From DATKNA01 sp963755755 (GTDB lineage: Bacteria; Actinomycetota; Actinomycetes; Actinomycetales; Kineosporiaceae): DNA of 64,000 nucleotides. Location of the stretch: the NCBI GenBank assembly GCA_963755755.1, contig CAVWLJ010000010.1:372001-436000 (forward strand), read 5' to 3'. The position numbers and the translations under genes are program-made. Of the stretch, positions 1 to 7,006 are shown in pieces. Every line of letters starts with the position of its first letter. The first letter of the stretch is position 1. The notes beneath the pieces are model-generated. The model did not search any database, was not told where the DNA came from, and saw only the letters and a list, made by a program, of their open reading frames with translations.

Positions 1-2
1 AG

Positions 3-827
3 GCGGGCGACCGGGCCGCGCTCTTCTGGCCGCCCGAGATGATCGTCGCGCCCGGCATCGTGCTGGCCGTGCTGGCCGTGCTCGGGCTCTTCGTCTCGGC
101 GTGGCCGCTGCGCCGGCGGCTGGGGCTCGCGCTGGCCACCGCGCTCGCGACCGCGCTCACCCTCGGCACGCAGTTCTGGGGCGGCGGTTCCTGGACCTAT
201 GTCCTGCTCTTCCGCCACCTGCCGGGCTGGGACGCGCTCCGGACGCCCGGTCGGCTGATCATCTGGGTGACGTTCGGCCTCGCCCTGCTCGCGGCCGGCT
301 TCGTCGCGCGGCTCGCCGACCCGCTGCTCGCCGCGGTGCGCGGGCCGGACGGGCCGCGGCGCGCGGCCGCGGCGGTCGGGCTGGTCGCGTTGCTCGCCGC
401 GCCGGCCCTCGTGGCCGCCGACGACTGGGGCGGTCCCCGGCACTGGCCGGTCGCGACGGCTCCGGTCAGGGTGAGCTCCCTGCCGGCGCCGATCATGTTC
501 CTGCCGAGCGACCAGATCGGCGACTACCACCTCATGCTCTGGACGACGGACGGCTTCCCGACGCTGGCCAACGGCAACAGCGGCTTCAACCCGCCCCAGC
601 AGGAGCAGCTGCGCGAGGCGACGAAGAGCTTCCCGGACGCCGAGAGCGTGGCCGCGCTCCGGGCGAAGGGGGTCCGCACGGTCGTCGTCGTCCGCTCCCG
701 CGCGAACGGCACCGACTGGGAGCACGCCGCCGACAAGCCGGTGACGGGGCTGGGCATCACCCGCCGCGACCTCGGCGACGCCGTCGTCTACGCCCTCGAC
801 CCGCCCCCCACCTCCTCCCTGCACTGA
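3..827 (+). CDS. C-terminal part of a multi-pass membrane protein, left-truncated
   Basis: The reading frame is already open at the left edge, so the start lies outside the window. What remains has about three hydrophobic segments (near residues 13-35, 45-60 and 85-110 of the visible part, then another around 120-135) and a soluble C-terminal tail of about 130 residues. The segment around LPGWDALRTPGRL is of the type found in large actinobacterial GT-C/YfhO-like membrane proteins in which a long transmembrane region precedes a small alpha/beta tail; that family link is an impression, not a demonstrated match. The TGA stop (825-827) is formed by the first bases of the large palindrome that follows. 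It is codirectional with rpsP but separated by 239 bases, so it probably is a separate transcription unit. No catalytic motif is visible in the part present. Confidence 0.6.
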   Translation, partial: AGDRAALFWPPEMIVAPGIVLAVLAVLGLFVSAWPLRRRLGLALATALATALTLGTQFWGGGSWTYVLLFRHLPGWDALRTPGRLIIWVTFGLALLAAGFVARLADPLLAAVRGPDGPRRAAAAVGLVALLAAPALVAADDWGGPRHWPVATAPVRVSSLPAPIMFLPSDQIGDYHLMLWTTDGFPTLANGNSGFNPPQQEQLREATKSFPDAESVAALRAKGVRTVVVVRSRANGTDWEHAADKPVTGLGITRRDLGDAVVYALDPPPTSSLH

Positions 828-892
828 TCATGCACTTCGCGGCGATCATGCACCTCCCGGACGTGCATGATCGCCGCGAAGTGCATGATCAG
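824..892. repeat. Palindromic element 1, TGATCATGCA family
   Basis: Perfect inverted repeat: arms of 30 bases at 824-853 and 863-892 around a 9-base centre. Each arm begins CTGATCATGCAC and contains the 10-mer GATCATGCAC twice, so the arm is itself a short direct repeat. The left arm supplies the stop codon of the upstream gene. Two relatives with the same ends lie at 48215 and 57733. As RNA it would form a 30-bp hairpin and could end transcription; as DNA it is a dispersed repeat. Confidence 0.9.
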
Positions 893-908
893 CGCGAAGA
901 GGAGCGGG

Positions 909-940
909 TGGTCTCCGGGCGGGCCGCGGTCTGGCAGAAT
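909..940 (+). promoter_or_regulatory. Candidate rpsP promoter
   Basis: TGGTCT at 909-914 and CAGAAT at 935-940, 20 bases apart, about 125 bases before the rpsP start. The same TGGTC ... CAGA(A/C)T pair, at 18-base spacing, precedes rplS and the DivIVA-repeat gene in this window, which is the main reason to believe it. The -35 match to TTGACA is poor. Confidence 0.35.
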
Positions 941-1066
941 GGGTCGCCGTATGCGGCTGTCGCGGCCCCTCTCTCCGCGCCCGTCGTGTCCCCGAGTCGC
1001 CCGGCGCCCGGTCCCCACCCGGCGTAGCGGTGCCTCACCTCCCACGAAGCAGGAGACCGCACACCC

Positions 1067-1799
1067 GTGTCCGTCAAGATCCGCCTCAAGCGCATGGGCA
1101 AGATCCGCGCCCCGTACTACCGCATCGTCGTCGCCGACTCGCGCACGAAGCGCGACGGCCGCGCCATCGAGGAGATCGGCCAGTACCACCCCACCCAGGA
1201 GCCCTCGTTCATCGAGGTGAACTCCGAGCGCGCCCAGTACTGGCTCGGCGTCGGCGCACAGCCGACCGAGCAGGTGCTCGTGATCCTGAAGATCACCGGC
1301 GACTGGCAGCGATTCAAGGGTGAGCCGGGCGCCGAGGGCACGCTGCGCGCGCCCCAGCAGAAGGCCGACAAGAAGGCCGTCTTCGAAGCCGCGGCCAAGG
1401 AGTCGCTCGGCGACACCGCGGCCGAGGGCGCGACCACGCCGAGGACGCGCAAGAAGGCGCAGCCCGCGGCGGCCGCCAAGCCGGACGCCGACCGGCCGGC
1501 GCCCGCCAAGCCGGACGCCGATCAGCCGGCGCCCGTCACGGCCGACGCCGATCAGCCGGCGCCCGCCACAGCCCGACGCCGATCAGCCGGCCCCGCCACG
1601 CCCGAGACCGACCAGCCGGCGCTCCGCCACGGCGGAGACCGACCAGCCCGCGCCCGCCGCGGCCGACACCGACCAGCCCGCGCCCGCCGCGGCCGACACC
1701 GACCAGCCGGCGGACGCCGCCGACGAGGGCGCGCCCGGCGGCAGCGAGACCTCCGCCCAGGTCGAGAGCGCCGACGAGACGGCGCAGGCCGAGGGCTGA
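1067..1799 (+). CDS. rpsP: 30S ribosomal protein S16 with repetitive acidic C-terminal tail (frame disturbed in the tail)
   Basis: Ribosomal protein S16, a small-subunit assembly protein. The GTG start at 1067 follows AGGAGA at 1051-1056. Residues 1 to about 90 are the S16 domain (SVKIRLKRMGKIRAPYYRI, EEIGQYHPTQEP). Beyond about residue 130 lies a 10-residue repeat of the form AKPDADQPAP, about eight copies encoded by a 30-base tandem repeat at about 1475-1714. Within the repeat the frame moves by +1 at about 1569, back at about 1590 and forward again at about 1620; the corrected protein ends ...DETAQAEG at 1799, about 243 residues, against about 80-165 for most S16 proteins. Taken literally, the starting frame runs through without a stop into the next gene. 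The 3' end is 2 bases before khpA. Identity is certain; the exact tail is not. Confidence 0.9.
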
Positions 1800-1801
1800 C
1801 G

Positions 1802-2044
1802 GTGCTCGTCGACGCCCTGGAGCACCTCGTCCGCGGCATCGTCGCCCATCCGGACGACGTCCACGTGCGCAGCAAGCCGCTGCGCCGCGGGACCCTGCTC
1901 GAGGTGCGCGTGCACCCCGACGACCTCGGCCGGGTGATCGGCCGTTCCGGTCGCACGGCCGGCGCCCTGCGCACCGTCGTCAAGGCACTGGCCGACGGCA
2001 AGCCGGTGCGCGTCGACGTCGTCGACGTCGACCGGGGCCGCTGA
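1802..2044 (+). CDS. khpA: KH-domain RNA-binding protein KhpA
   Basis: An 80-residue single KH-domain protein of the KhpA/YlqC family, cytoplasmic, binding RNA; in other bacteria it partners with KhpB, which is not in the window. The GTG start lies 2 bases after the rpsP stop, the usual place for this gene between rpsP and rimM. The hallmark loop is VIGRSGRTAGALRT at about residues 44-57 (a GxxG-type loop), preceded by VRVHPDDLGR. It shares the reading frame of the rpsP start, so the rpsP frame disturbance makes a false fusion of the two. It is followed by a strong hairpin (2049-2082). No ribosome-binding site of its own is evident; translation coupling with rpsP is likely. Confidence 0.85.
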   Translation: MLVDALEHLVRGIVAHPDDVHVRSKPLRRGTLLEVRVHPDDLGRVIGRSGRTAGALRTVVKALADGKPVRVDVVDVDRGR

Positions 2045-2048
2045 CCAC

Positions 2049-2082
2049 GACGCCCCCGGCCTCGTCCTGGGCCGGGGGCGTC
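2049..2082 (+). terminator. Hairpin terminator after khpA
   Basis: Perfect 13-bp arms at 2049-2061 and 2070-2082 with an 8-base loop; almost all G:C and without a T tract, as is common for actinobacterial terminators. It lies 5 bases after khpA and 32 before rimM, so it may separate rpsP-khpA from rimM-trmD or act as an attenuator. Confidence 0.7.
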
Positions 2083-2113
2083 CTCCGTCCCCGGAACGTT
2101 CCCTGGAGGTGCC

Positions 2114-2635
2114 GTGAGGCTCGTCGTCGCCCGGATCGGCCGCGCCCACGGGATCCGCGGCGAGGTCACCGTGGAGCTCCGGACCGACGCCCCCGACGAG
2201 CGGTTCGTGCCCGGCGTCCGGCTGCACGTCACGGGCCGGCACGGCCTCGCCGGCGTGGACGCCCTGACCCTGGCCTCCGTCCGGAACCACAACGGGACCC
2301 TGCTGCTGGCCTTCGAGGAGGTCGGTGACCGGACCGCCGCCGAGGCGCTGCGCGGGGCGCTGCTGGAGGCGGACGTGCCGGACGACGCCGAGGAGCCCGA
2401 CGCCTGGTACGACCACCAGCTCGTAGGCATGCGGGTCGTCGACCCGGAGGGCGGCGCGCTGGGTGAGGTCGTCGCCGTCGAGCACCCGCCCGCCCAGGAC
2501 CTGCTCGTCGTCCGCCGCCCGGACGGCGCCGACCGGCTCGTGCCGTTCGTCGCCGCGCTCGTCCCGGCCGTGGACGTCGCCGCCGGCGTCGTGGTCGTCG
2601 ACGCGCCGCCGGGCCTGCTCGACGACCCGGAGTGA
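2114..2635 (+). CDS. rimM: 16S rRNA processing protein RimM
   Basis: RimM helps mature the 30S head by binding S19 and assisting 16S rRNA processing. The 173-residue protein has the N-terminal RimM beta-barrel, with RIGRAHGIRGEV at about residues 7-18, and a PRC-barrel domain starting at WYDHQLVGMRVVD near residue 98 and ending around VPFVAALVPAVDV. Length is normal for the family. The GTG start at 2114 follows GGAGGT at 2105-2110. One base separates its stop from the trmD start, so the pair is cotranscribed and probably translationally coupled, as in most bacteria. No abnormality seen. Confidence 0.95.
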   Translation: MRLVVARIGRAHGIRGEVTVELRTDAPDERFVPGVRLHVTGRHGLAGVDALTLASVRNHNGTLLLAFEEVGDRTAAEALRGALLEADVPDDAEEPDAWYDHQLVGMRVVDPEGGALGEVVAVEHPPAQDLLVVRRPDGADRLVPFVAALVPAVDVAAGVVVVDAPPGLLDDPE

Positions 2636-2636
2636 G

Positions 2637-3455
2637 ATGCGCCTCGACGTCGTCACGATCTTCCCCGAGTACCTCGCGCCGCTGGACCTCTCCCTGCTGG
2701 GCAAGGCGCGGCGGGCAGGGATCCTCCAGGTGAACGTGCACGACCTGCGCGACTTCACCCGCGACCGGCACCGCACCGTCGACGACGCGCCGCTGGGCGG
2801 CGGCGCCGGCATGGTCATGCGCCCCGAGCCGTGGGGGGAGGCGCTCGACCACGTGCTCGCCGGGGGCCGCGACGCCTTCGGCGACCCGTCCGCCGCGCCG
2901 ACCCTGGTCGTGCCGTCGCCGGCAGGGGAGCCCTTCACGCAGGCGACCGCCCGCCGGCTGGCGGACCAGCGGTGGCTGGCCTTCGCCTGCGGGCGGTACG
3001 AGGGCATCGACGAGCGGGTGCTCGACGAGGCGCGGACGGCGATGCCGGTGCTGCCGCTCAGCCTCGGCGACTACGTGCTGAACGGCGGCGAGGTCGCCGT
3101 GCTCGCGATCGTCGAGGCGGTCGCGCGACTGCTGCCCGGCGTCCTGGGCAACGCCGAGAGCCTGACCGAGGAGAGCCACGAGAACGGGCTCCTGGAGTAC
3201 CCGGTGTACACGCGGCCGGCCTCGTGGCGCGGCCGGGAGGTCCCCGGGGTGCTGCTCAGCGGGCACCACGGCCAGGTGCGCCGGTGGCGGCGCGACGAGC
3301 AGTTGCGGCGTACCGCGGCCCGGCGTCCGGACCTCGTCGCGCGCCTGGACCCGGCCGAGCTGGACGCCGCCGATCTCGCCGTCCTCGCGACCTGCGGGTG
3401 GGTGCCGTCCGGGCAGGGCCGTTTGGTCTTCGAGCCGCCGGTTGTGGCAGACTGA
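2637..3455 (+). CDS. trmD: tRNA (guanine-N1-)-methyltransferase
   Basis: TrmD places the m1G37 methyl group on tRNAs read by codons starting with C, using S-adenosylmethionine, and thereby prevents frameshifting. The 272-residue product carries the trefoil-knot SPOUT signatures: DDAPLGGGAGMVM at about residues 48-60, FACGRYEGIDERV at about 116-128 and SLGDYVLNGGEVA at about 142-154, followed by the C-terminal tRNA-binding part with SWRGREVPGVLLSGHH. ATG start one base after rimM. The last 30 bases of the gene overlap the candidate rplS promoter. Length and motifs are standard. Confidence 0.97.
   Translation: MRLDVVTIFPEYLAPLDLSLLGKARRAGILQVNVHDLRDFTRDRHRTVDDAPLGGGAGMVMRPEPWGEALDHVLAGGRDAFGDPSAAPTLVVPSPAGEPFTQATARRLADQRWLAFACGRYEGIDERVLDEARTAMPVLPLSLGDYVLNGGEVAVLAIVEAVARLLPGVLGNAESLTEESHENGLLEYPVYTRPASWRGREVPGVLLSGHHGQVRRWRRDEQLRRTAARRPDLVARLDPAELDAADLAVLATCGWVPSGQGRLVFEPPVVAD
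3424..3453 (+). promoter_or_regulatory. Candidate rplS promoter inside the trmD 3' end
   Basis: TGGTCT at 3424-3429 and CAGACT at 3448-3453, spacer 18, within the last codons of trmD. It resembles the pairs found before rpsP and the DivIVA-repeat gene. It would give rplS its own transcript with a leader of about 150 bases. Confidence 0.4.
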
Positions 3456-3608
3456 ACGACCGTGCCGCCGGTCGGCCACGCCCTGCCACAGGGGGGTGAG
3501 GTGCCGGGAACCGGACGCCGCCCGACGCGGGCGGCCGGCACACCTTCGACCGAGCTTCCCCCGAGCTGTGCGAGTGACCTGTGGCACCCGCCGGAGAGCG
3601 ATTCCCCC

Positions 3609-3968
3609 ATGCACGCACTGGACAACCTCGACGCGGCCTCGCTGCGCACCGACATCCCCGCCTTCCGCGCCGGTGACACCGTCAAGGTGCACGTGCGGGT
3701 GGTCGAGGGCAACCGGTCCCGGATCCAGGTGTTCCAGGGGATCGTCATCCGGCGCTCCGGCGGCGGCATCCGCGAGACGTTCACCGTCCGCAAGGTCAGC
3801 TTCGGTGTCGGCGTCGAGCGCACGTTCCCGGTGCACACCCCGATCGTCGACAAGATCGAGGTCGTGACCCGCGGCGACGTCCGCCGCGCGAAGCTGTACT
3901 ACCTGCGCTCGCTGCGCGGCAAGGCCGCCAAGATCAAGGAGAAGCGGGACGCGATCCCGGCGCGCTGA
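3609..3968 (+). CDS. rplS: 50S ribosomal protein L19
   Basis: L19 sits at the subunit interface of the large ribosomal subunit. The 119-residue protein begins MHALDNLD at an ATG preceded by GGAGAG (3593-3598) and shows the family core: FRAGDTVKVHVRVVEGNRSR at about residues 17-36, QVFQGIVIRRSGGGIRETF at about 38-56, GVGVERTFPVHTP and the basic end LRSLRGKAAKIKEKR. The frame is open upstream to 3462, but the later ATG fits the family start and has the ribosome-binding site. The 153-base gap after trmD carries the leader. A hairpin at 3974-4004 follows directly. Confidence 0.96.
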   Translation: MHALDNLDAASLRTDIPAFRAGDTVKVHVRVVEGNRSRIQVFQGIVIRRSGGGIRETFTVRKVSFGVGVERTFPVHTPIVDKIEVVTRGDVRRAKLYYLRSLRGKAAKIKEKRDAIPAR

Positions 3969-3973
3969 GCGCG

Positions 3974-4004
3974 ACCGCCGGACCGCCCTGGCGGTCACGG
4001 CGGT
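3974..4004 (+). terminator. Nested hairpin after rplS
   Basis: Inner arms GACCGCC/GGCGGTC (3981-3987, 3990-3996) and outer arms ACCGCC/GGCGGT (3974-3979, 3999-4004) form one long bulged hairpin. It begins 5 bases after the rplS stop and is a plausible terminator. It also argues that the first signal-peptidase gene starts after it (4024) rather than inside it (4003). Confidence 0.6.
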
Positions 4005-4023
4005 GTCCCGTACGCTCGTGCAG

Positions 4024-4824
4024 GTGTCGGCGCAGAGCGTGCAGGGGGAGGCGGGCAGCCCGGACGCCGGGCCGGGCGAGGCGGGCGGTTCCGCCGGTCC
4101 TCGCACCCGGGGCTTCTCCGCGCGGCGCCTCGTCGTCACGCTCGTGCTCGCCGGCGTGATCGTCGGGCTCGTCCGGGTCTTCCTCATCCAGACCTTCGTC
4201 ATCCCGTCCGGTTCCATGGAGCCCGGCCTGCAGGTGGGCGACCGGGTGGTCGTCTCCCGGCTCGACTACCGGTTCGGGTCGGTGCAGCGCGGCGACGTCG
4301 TGGTCTTCGACGGTGACGGCGTGTTCGCCGACGCCGAACCGCCGGGGTCGCTGCTCGCCCGGGTCGGCCGCGGGGTCGCCCGCGCCTTCGGGAACCCGGT
4401 CGGGGAGACGGACTTCGTCAAGCGCGTCATCGGCGTCGCGGGCGACCACGTCGTGTGCTGCGACAGCCGCGGCCGGATCACCGTGAACGGCCGTGCGCTG
4501 GACGAGCCGTACGTCTACCCCGGCGACGCCCCCAGCGAGACGCCGTTCGACGTCACGGTGCCCGCGGGCAAGCTCTGGATGATGGGCGACCACCGCAGCA
4601 GTTCGGCTGATTCCCGGGATCACCTGGGTGACCCAGGCGGCGGCATGGTGCCCGTCGACAGCGTCGTCGGGCGCGTCGTCGCCGTATGGTGGCCGTGGGA
4701 TCGGGCCACGGGGGTCGGCCGTCCTGCGACGCCGGCGTCCGCCTCCGCACCCCCTGCGGGCACCGGCGTCCTGACCGAGATCGGACCACGGGCCGCGCGC
4801 CCCGGACGGGAGGGCACCCCGTGA
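4024..4824 (+). CDS. lepB: Type I signal peptidase (first copy)
   Basis: Cleaves signal peptides of exported proteins at the outer face of the membrane. One transmembrane segment (about residues 35-55, VVTLVLAGVIVGLVRVF) precedes the catalytic serine in SGSMEP (about Ser64); the general-base lysine lies in FVKRVIGVAGD (about Lys133), and GDHRSSSADSRD is the family's last conserved box. About 266 residues. I chose GTG 4024 because TACGCT at 4011-4016 stands 7 bases before it, the spacing of a leaderless start; GTG 4003 is in frame but lies in the hairpin. The stop overlaps the start of the second copy (GTGA). Confidence 0.9.
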   Translation: MSAQSVQGEAGSPDAGPGEAGGSAGPRTRGFSARRLVVTLVLAGVIVGLVRVFLIQTFVIPSGSMEPGLQVGDRVVVSRLDYRFGSVQRGDVVVFDGDGVFADAEPPGSLLARVGRGVARAFGNPVGETDFVKRVIGVAGDHVVCCDSRGRITVNGRALDEPYVYPGDAPSETPFDVTVPAGKLWMMGDHRSSSADSRDHLGDPGGGMVPVDSVVGRVVAVWWPWDRATGVGRPATPASASAPPAGTGVLTEIGPRAARPGREGTP

Positions 4825-5918
4825 GCGAAGCATGGGACGGCGCTTCCGGCGGCCGACGCTGGGACGCTCCGCCCACCTCCGCCGAGGGGTGGGACGGCGG
4901 CGGCTGGGAGGGCCGCGCTCCGTCGGCAGCCACGGAACCCCCGCTGCGCCGTCACAGCCAGCCCCGCCACGTCAGCCCCGAGGCCCCGGAGCCGCCGGCC
5001 TACCGGGTGCCCGCCGGCAGGCGGCCCGACCCCTCGAGCTTCGACCCGGAGCTGACCACCCTCGGCGACGCCGTCGACGAGGGCGCCCGCCCGCAGCGCG
5101 ACCCCGCCTTCGACCTCGGCCCGGCCGCCTACCCCGCCGGCAACCTGCAGCCCGGCGTGCGCATGCGGGTCGGCCCGCGCCACGGCGCCGGCGTCCGGCG
5201 CACTCCCGAGCGCAGCCCGAAGACCCCGCTGCGCGCCGCGCTCGGCGCCGGCGGCGAGGTCGTCGTCGTCCTCGGCATGGCGCTGCTGCTCTCCCTGCTC
5301 ATCAAGACCTTTCTCGTGCAGGCGTTCTTCATCCCCTCGACCTCGATGGAGAACACCCTGCTCGTCGGCGACCGCGTGCTCGTGAGCAAGCTGACGCCGG
5401 GCGTCTTCGAGCTCCACCGCGGCGACGTCGTCGTCTTCAAGGACCCCGGCGGGTGGCTCACCGCCGAGGAGTCCACGCCGCCCGAGGAGGCCGGGGGCGT
5501 GAGCGGCACCCTGCGCAACGCGCTGTCGTTCGTCGGGCTGCTGCCGCAGGACGCCGGGGAGCACCTCATCAAGCGCGTCATCGGCGTCGGCGGCGACCAC
5601 GTGCAGTGCTGCGACGCCAAGGGCCGGGTCGATGTCAACGGCGTCGCGGTCGACGAGACGCCCTACCTCGTCCCCGGCGCCGCCCCGTCGGACAAGCCGT
5701 TCGACGTGACCGTGCCGTACGGCTACCTGTGGGTCATGGGCGACAACCGGCCGGTCTCCGCCGACTCGCGCCTGCACCGCACCCTGAACAACGGGATGGT
5801 GCCGGTCCACGACGTGGTGGGAAAGGCGTTCGTCATCGTCTGGCCCTTCGATCGCGCCGGCGGCCTCGGCATCCCCGATAGCGTGTTCGCACACATCCCG
5901 AACCCGACGACGCGCTGA
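4821..5918 (+). CDS. lepB: Type I signal peptidase (second copy, long cytoplasmic N-terminus)
   Basis: A second signal peptidase of 365 residues, starting at GTG 4821 in a 4-base overlap with the first copy. Residues 1 to about 140 are hydrophilic, Pro/Gly/Arg-rich and probably disordered. A transmembrane segment near 145-165 follows, then the serine box IPSTSMEN (about Ser175), the lysine in LIKRVIGVGGDH (about Lys251) and GDNRPVSADSR. Tandem paralogues of this kind are known in other actinobacteria and usually differ in substrate preference; here the two share catalytic boxes but differ in the N-terminus and in the loop after the first box. A gap of 50 bases leads to rnhB. Confidence 0.9.
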   Translation: MSEAWDGASGGRRWDAPPTSAEGWDGGGWEGRAPSAATEPPLRRHSQPRHVSPEAPEPPAYRVPAGRRPDPSSFDPELTTLGDAVDEGARPQRDPAFDLGPAAYPAGNLQPGVRMRVGPRHGAGVRRTPERSPKTPLRAALGAGGEVVVVLGMALLLSLLIKTFLVQAFFIPSTSMENTLLVGDRVLVSKLTPGVFELHRGDVVVFKDPGGWLTAEESTPPEEAGGVSGTLRNALSFVGLLPQDAGEHLIKRVIGVGGDHVQCCDAKGRVDVNGVAVDETPYLVPGAAPSDKPFDVTVPYGYLWVMGDNRPVSADSRLHRTLNNGMVPVHDVVGKAFVIVWPFDRAGGLGIPDSVFAHIPNPTTR

Positions 5919-5968
5919 TCGGCGTCCGGGGCGCGGGGGAGTGCCGGCCGACGGGGAGGAATGTGCGC

Positions 5969-6835
5969 GTGGGTGAGCAGCGGCGGACGCCGGGGACGTC
6001 GAAGCCGAAGGCGCCGGCCCGGTCGGCGGTCCCGACCCTGCGCGAGGAGCGCCGACTGCTCCGCACCGGGCACACCCTGCTCGCAGGCATGGACGAGGTC
6101 GGCCGCGGCGCCCTCGCCGGCCCGGTGAGCGTCGGGGTCGTCGTCGTCGACCTCGAGATCGGTACGGCGCCCGCCGGAGTCCGCGACTCCAAGCTGCTGG
6201 CCCCCGCCGCCCGGGAGGCGCTCGTGCCCCGGCTCCGCCGGTGGGCCCGGGCCTGGGCCGTCGGCCACGCCGAACCCGAGGAGATCGACGCCTACGGGAT
6301 CATGGCGGGGCTCCGGCTCGCCGGGCGGCGCGCGCTGGCCCAGCTGCCCCAGGTGCCGGACTGCGTGCTCCTGGACGGCAACCACGACTGGCTCACCGGT
6401 CGCCGCCGCGCGCCGGTCGATCCCGAGGGGCTGTTCCCGCTGGAGGACCTCATCCCGTTCCGCCCCGCGCCCCCGCCGGTCGAGCTTCCCGCCGAGCCCG
6501 CCGTGACCACGATGATCAAGGCGGACATGCGGTGCGCCGCGGTCGCGGCGGCGAGCGTGCTCGCCAAGGTGGAGCGCGACGGGATCATGGTGGAGCGGTC
6601 CGAGCGGTTCCCCGGGTACGGCTGGGAGGAGAACAAGGGGTACTCCGCCCCCGAGCACGCCGCCGCGATCCGCCGCCTGGGTCCGTGCGGGCAGCACCGG
6701 CAGAGCTGGAGCCTCCCGATCACGCCGGGGGCGCCGGACGCCGTCGACCCCGAGCTGGCCTACCTCGAGGAGTCCGCTCTCGAGGGGTTCGACGACGAGC
6801 TGACCGTCGAGGACTTCTCCGTACCGTCCGTGTGA
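5969..6835 (+). CDS. rnhB: Ribonuclease HII
   Basis: Cuts the RNA strand of RNA-DNA hybrids, notably at single ribonucleotides in DNA. Motifs: GMDEVGRGALAGPV with the first acidic pair at about Asp42/Glu43, VRDSKLL, and KADMRCAAVAAASVLAKVERD with a further catalytic aspartate, then YGWEENKGYSAPEH. About 288 residues, longer than the usual 200-250 because of a Pro-rich insertion (about residues 143-172) and an acidic tail. GTG 5969 is 8 bases after GGGGAGGA (5953-5960); GTG 5963 is in frame but too close to that site. In most actinobacteria DUF2469 follows directly; here it is 9.5 kb away. Confidence 0.93.
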   Translation: MGEQRRTPGTSKPKAPARSAVPTLREERRLLRTGHTLLAGMDEVGRGALAGPVSVGVVVVDLEIGTAPAGVRDSKLLAPAAREALVPRLRRWARAWAVGHAEPEEIDAYGIMAGLRLAGRRALAQLPQVPDCVLLDGNHDWLTGRRRAPVDPEGLFPLEDLIPFRPAPPPVELPAEPAVTTMIKADMRCAAVAAASVLAKVERDGIMVERSERFPGYGWEENKGYSAPEHAAAIRRLGPCGQHRQSWSLPITPGAPDAVDPELAYLEESALEGFDDELTVEDFSVPSV

Positions 6836-6843
6836 CGGCACGG

Positions 6844-6860
6844 CCGGCGGCTGCCGCCGG
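6844..6860 (+). terminator. Hairpin after rnhB
   Basis: Arms CCGGCGGC/GCCGCCGG (6844-6851, 6853-6860) start 8 bases after the rnhB stop. It would end the upstream operon at the left border of the inserted block. Confidence 0.5.
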
Positions 6861-6914
6861 GCCCGGACCGCCTGCGCGGGGGAGAACGAGGCGCGGGCTG
6901 GCCCCCTGCCAGGA

Positions 6915-6952
6915 GTGCGGGTGGCACCCCTGCCCCGGCCGGTCCGCACGGA
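6915..6952 (+). promoter_or_regulatory. Conserved upstream motif, copy 1
   Basis: GTGCGGGTGGCACCCC (6915-6930), 13 variable bases, then CCGCACGGA (6944-6952). The same two blocks at identical spacing recur at 13693-13730 before the ABC transporter of the same block. GGGTGgCACCC is a small palindrome, and GTGCGG/CCGCAC are inverted across the motif. Likely an operator or promoter element; a response regulator encoded nearby is the obvious candidate, by inference only. Confidence 0.5.
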
Positions 6953-7006
6953 CGAGGCTCGAGGTCAAGGGCCGTGGGCCCGAGAGCCGTCCGTGCAGGA
7001 GTTGCC

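Noticed and set aside
6921..6938. GTGGCAC ... TGCC resembling a sigma-54 promoter before the DUF2156 gene
   Set aside because: Actinobacteria generally lack sigma-54, and the second copy at 13693 does not keep the -12 TTGC-like part; a dimeric regulator site explains the pattern better.
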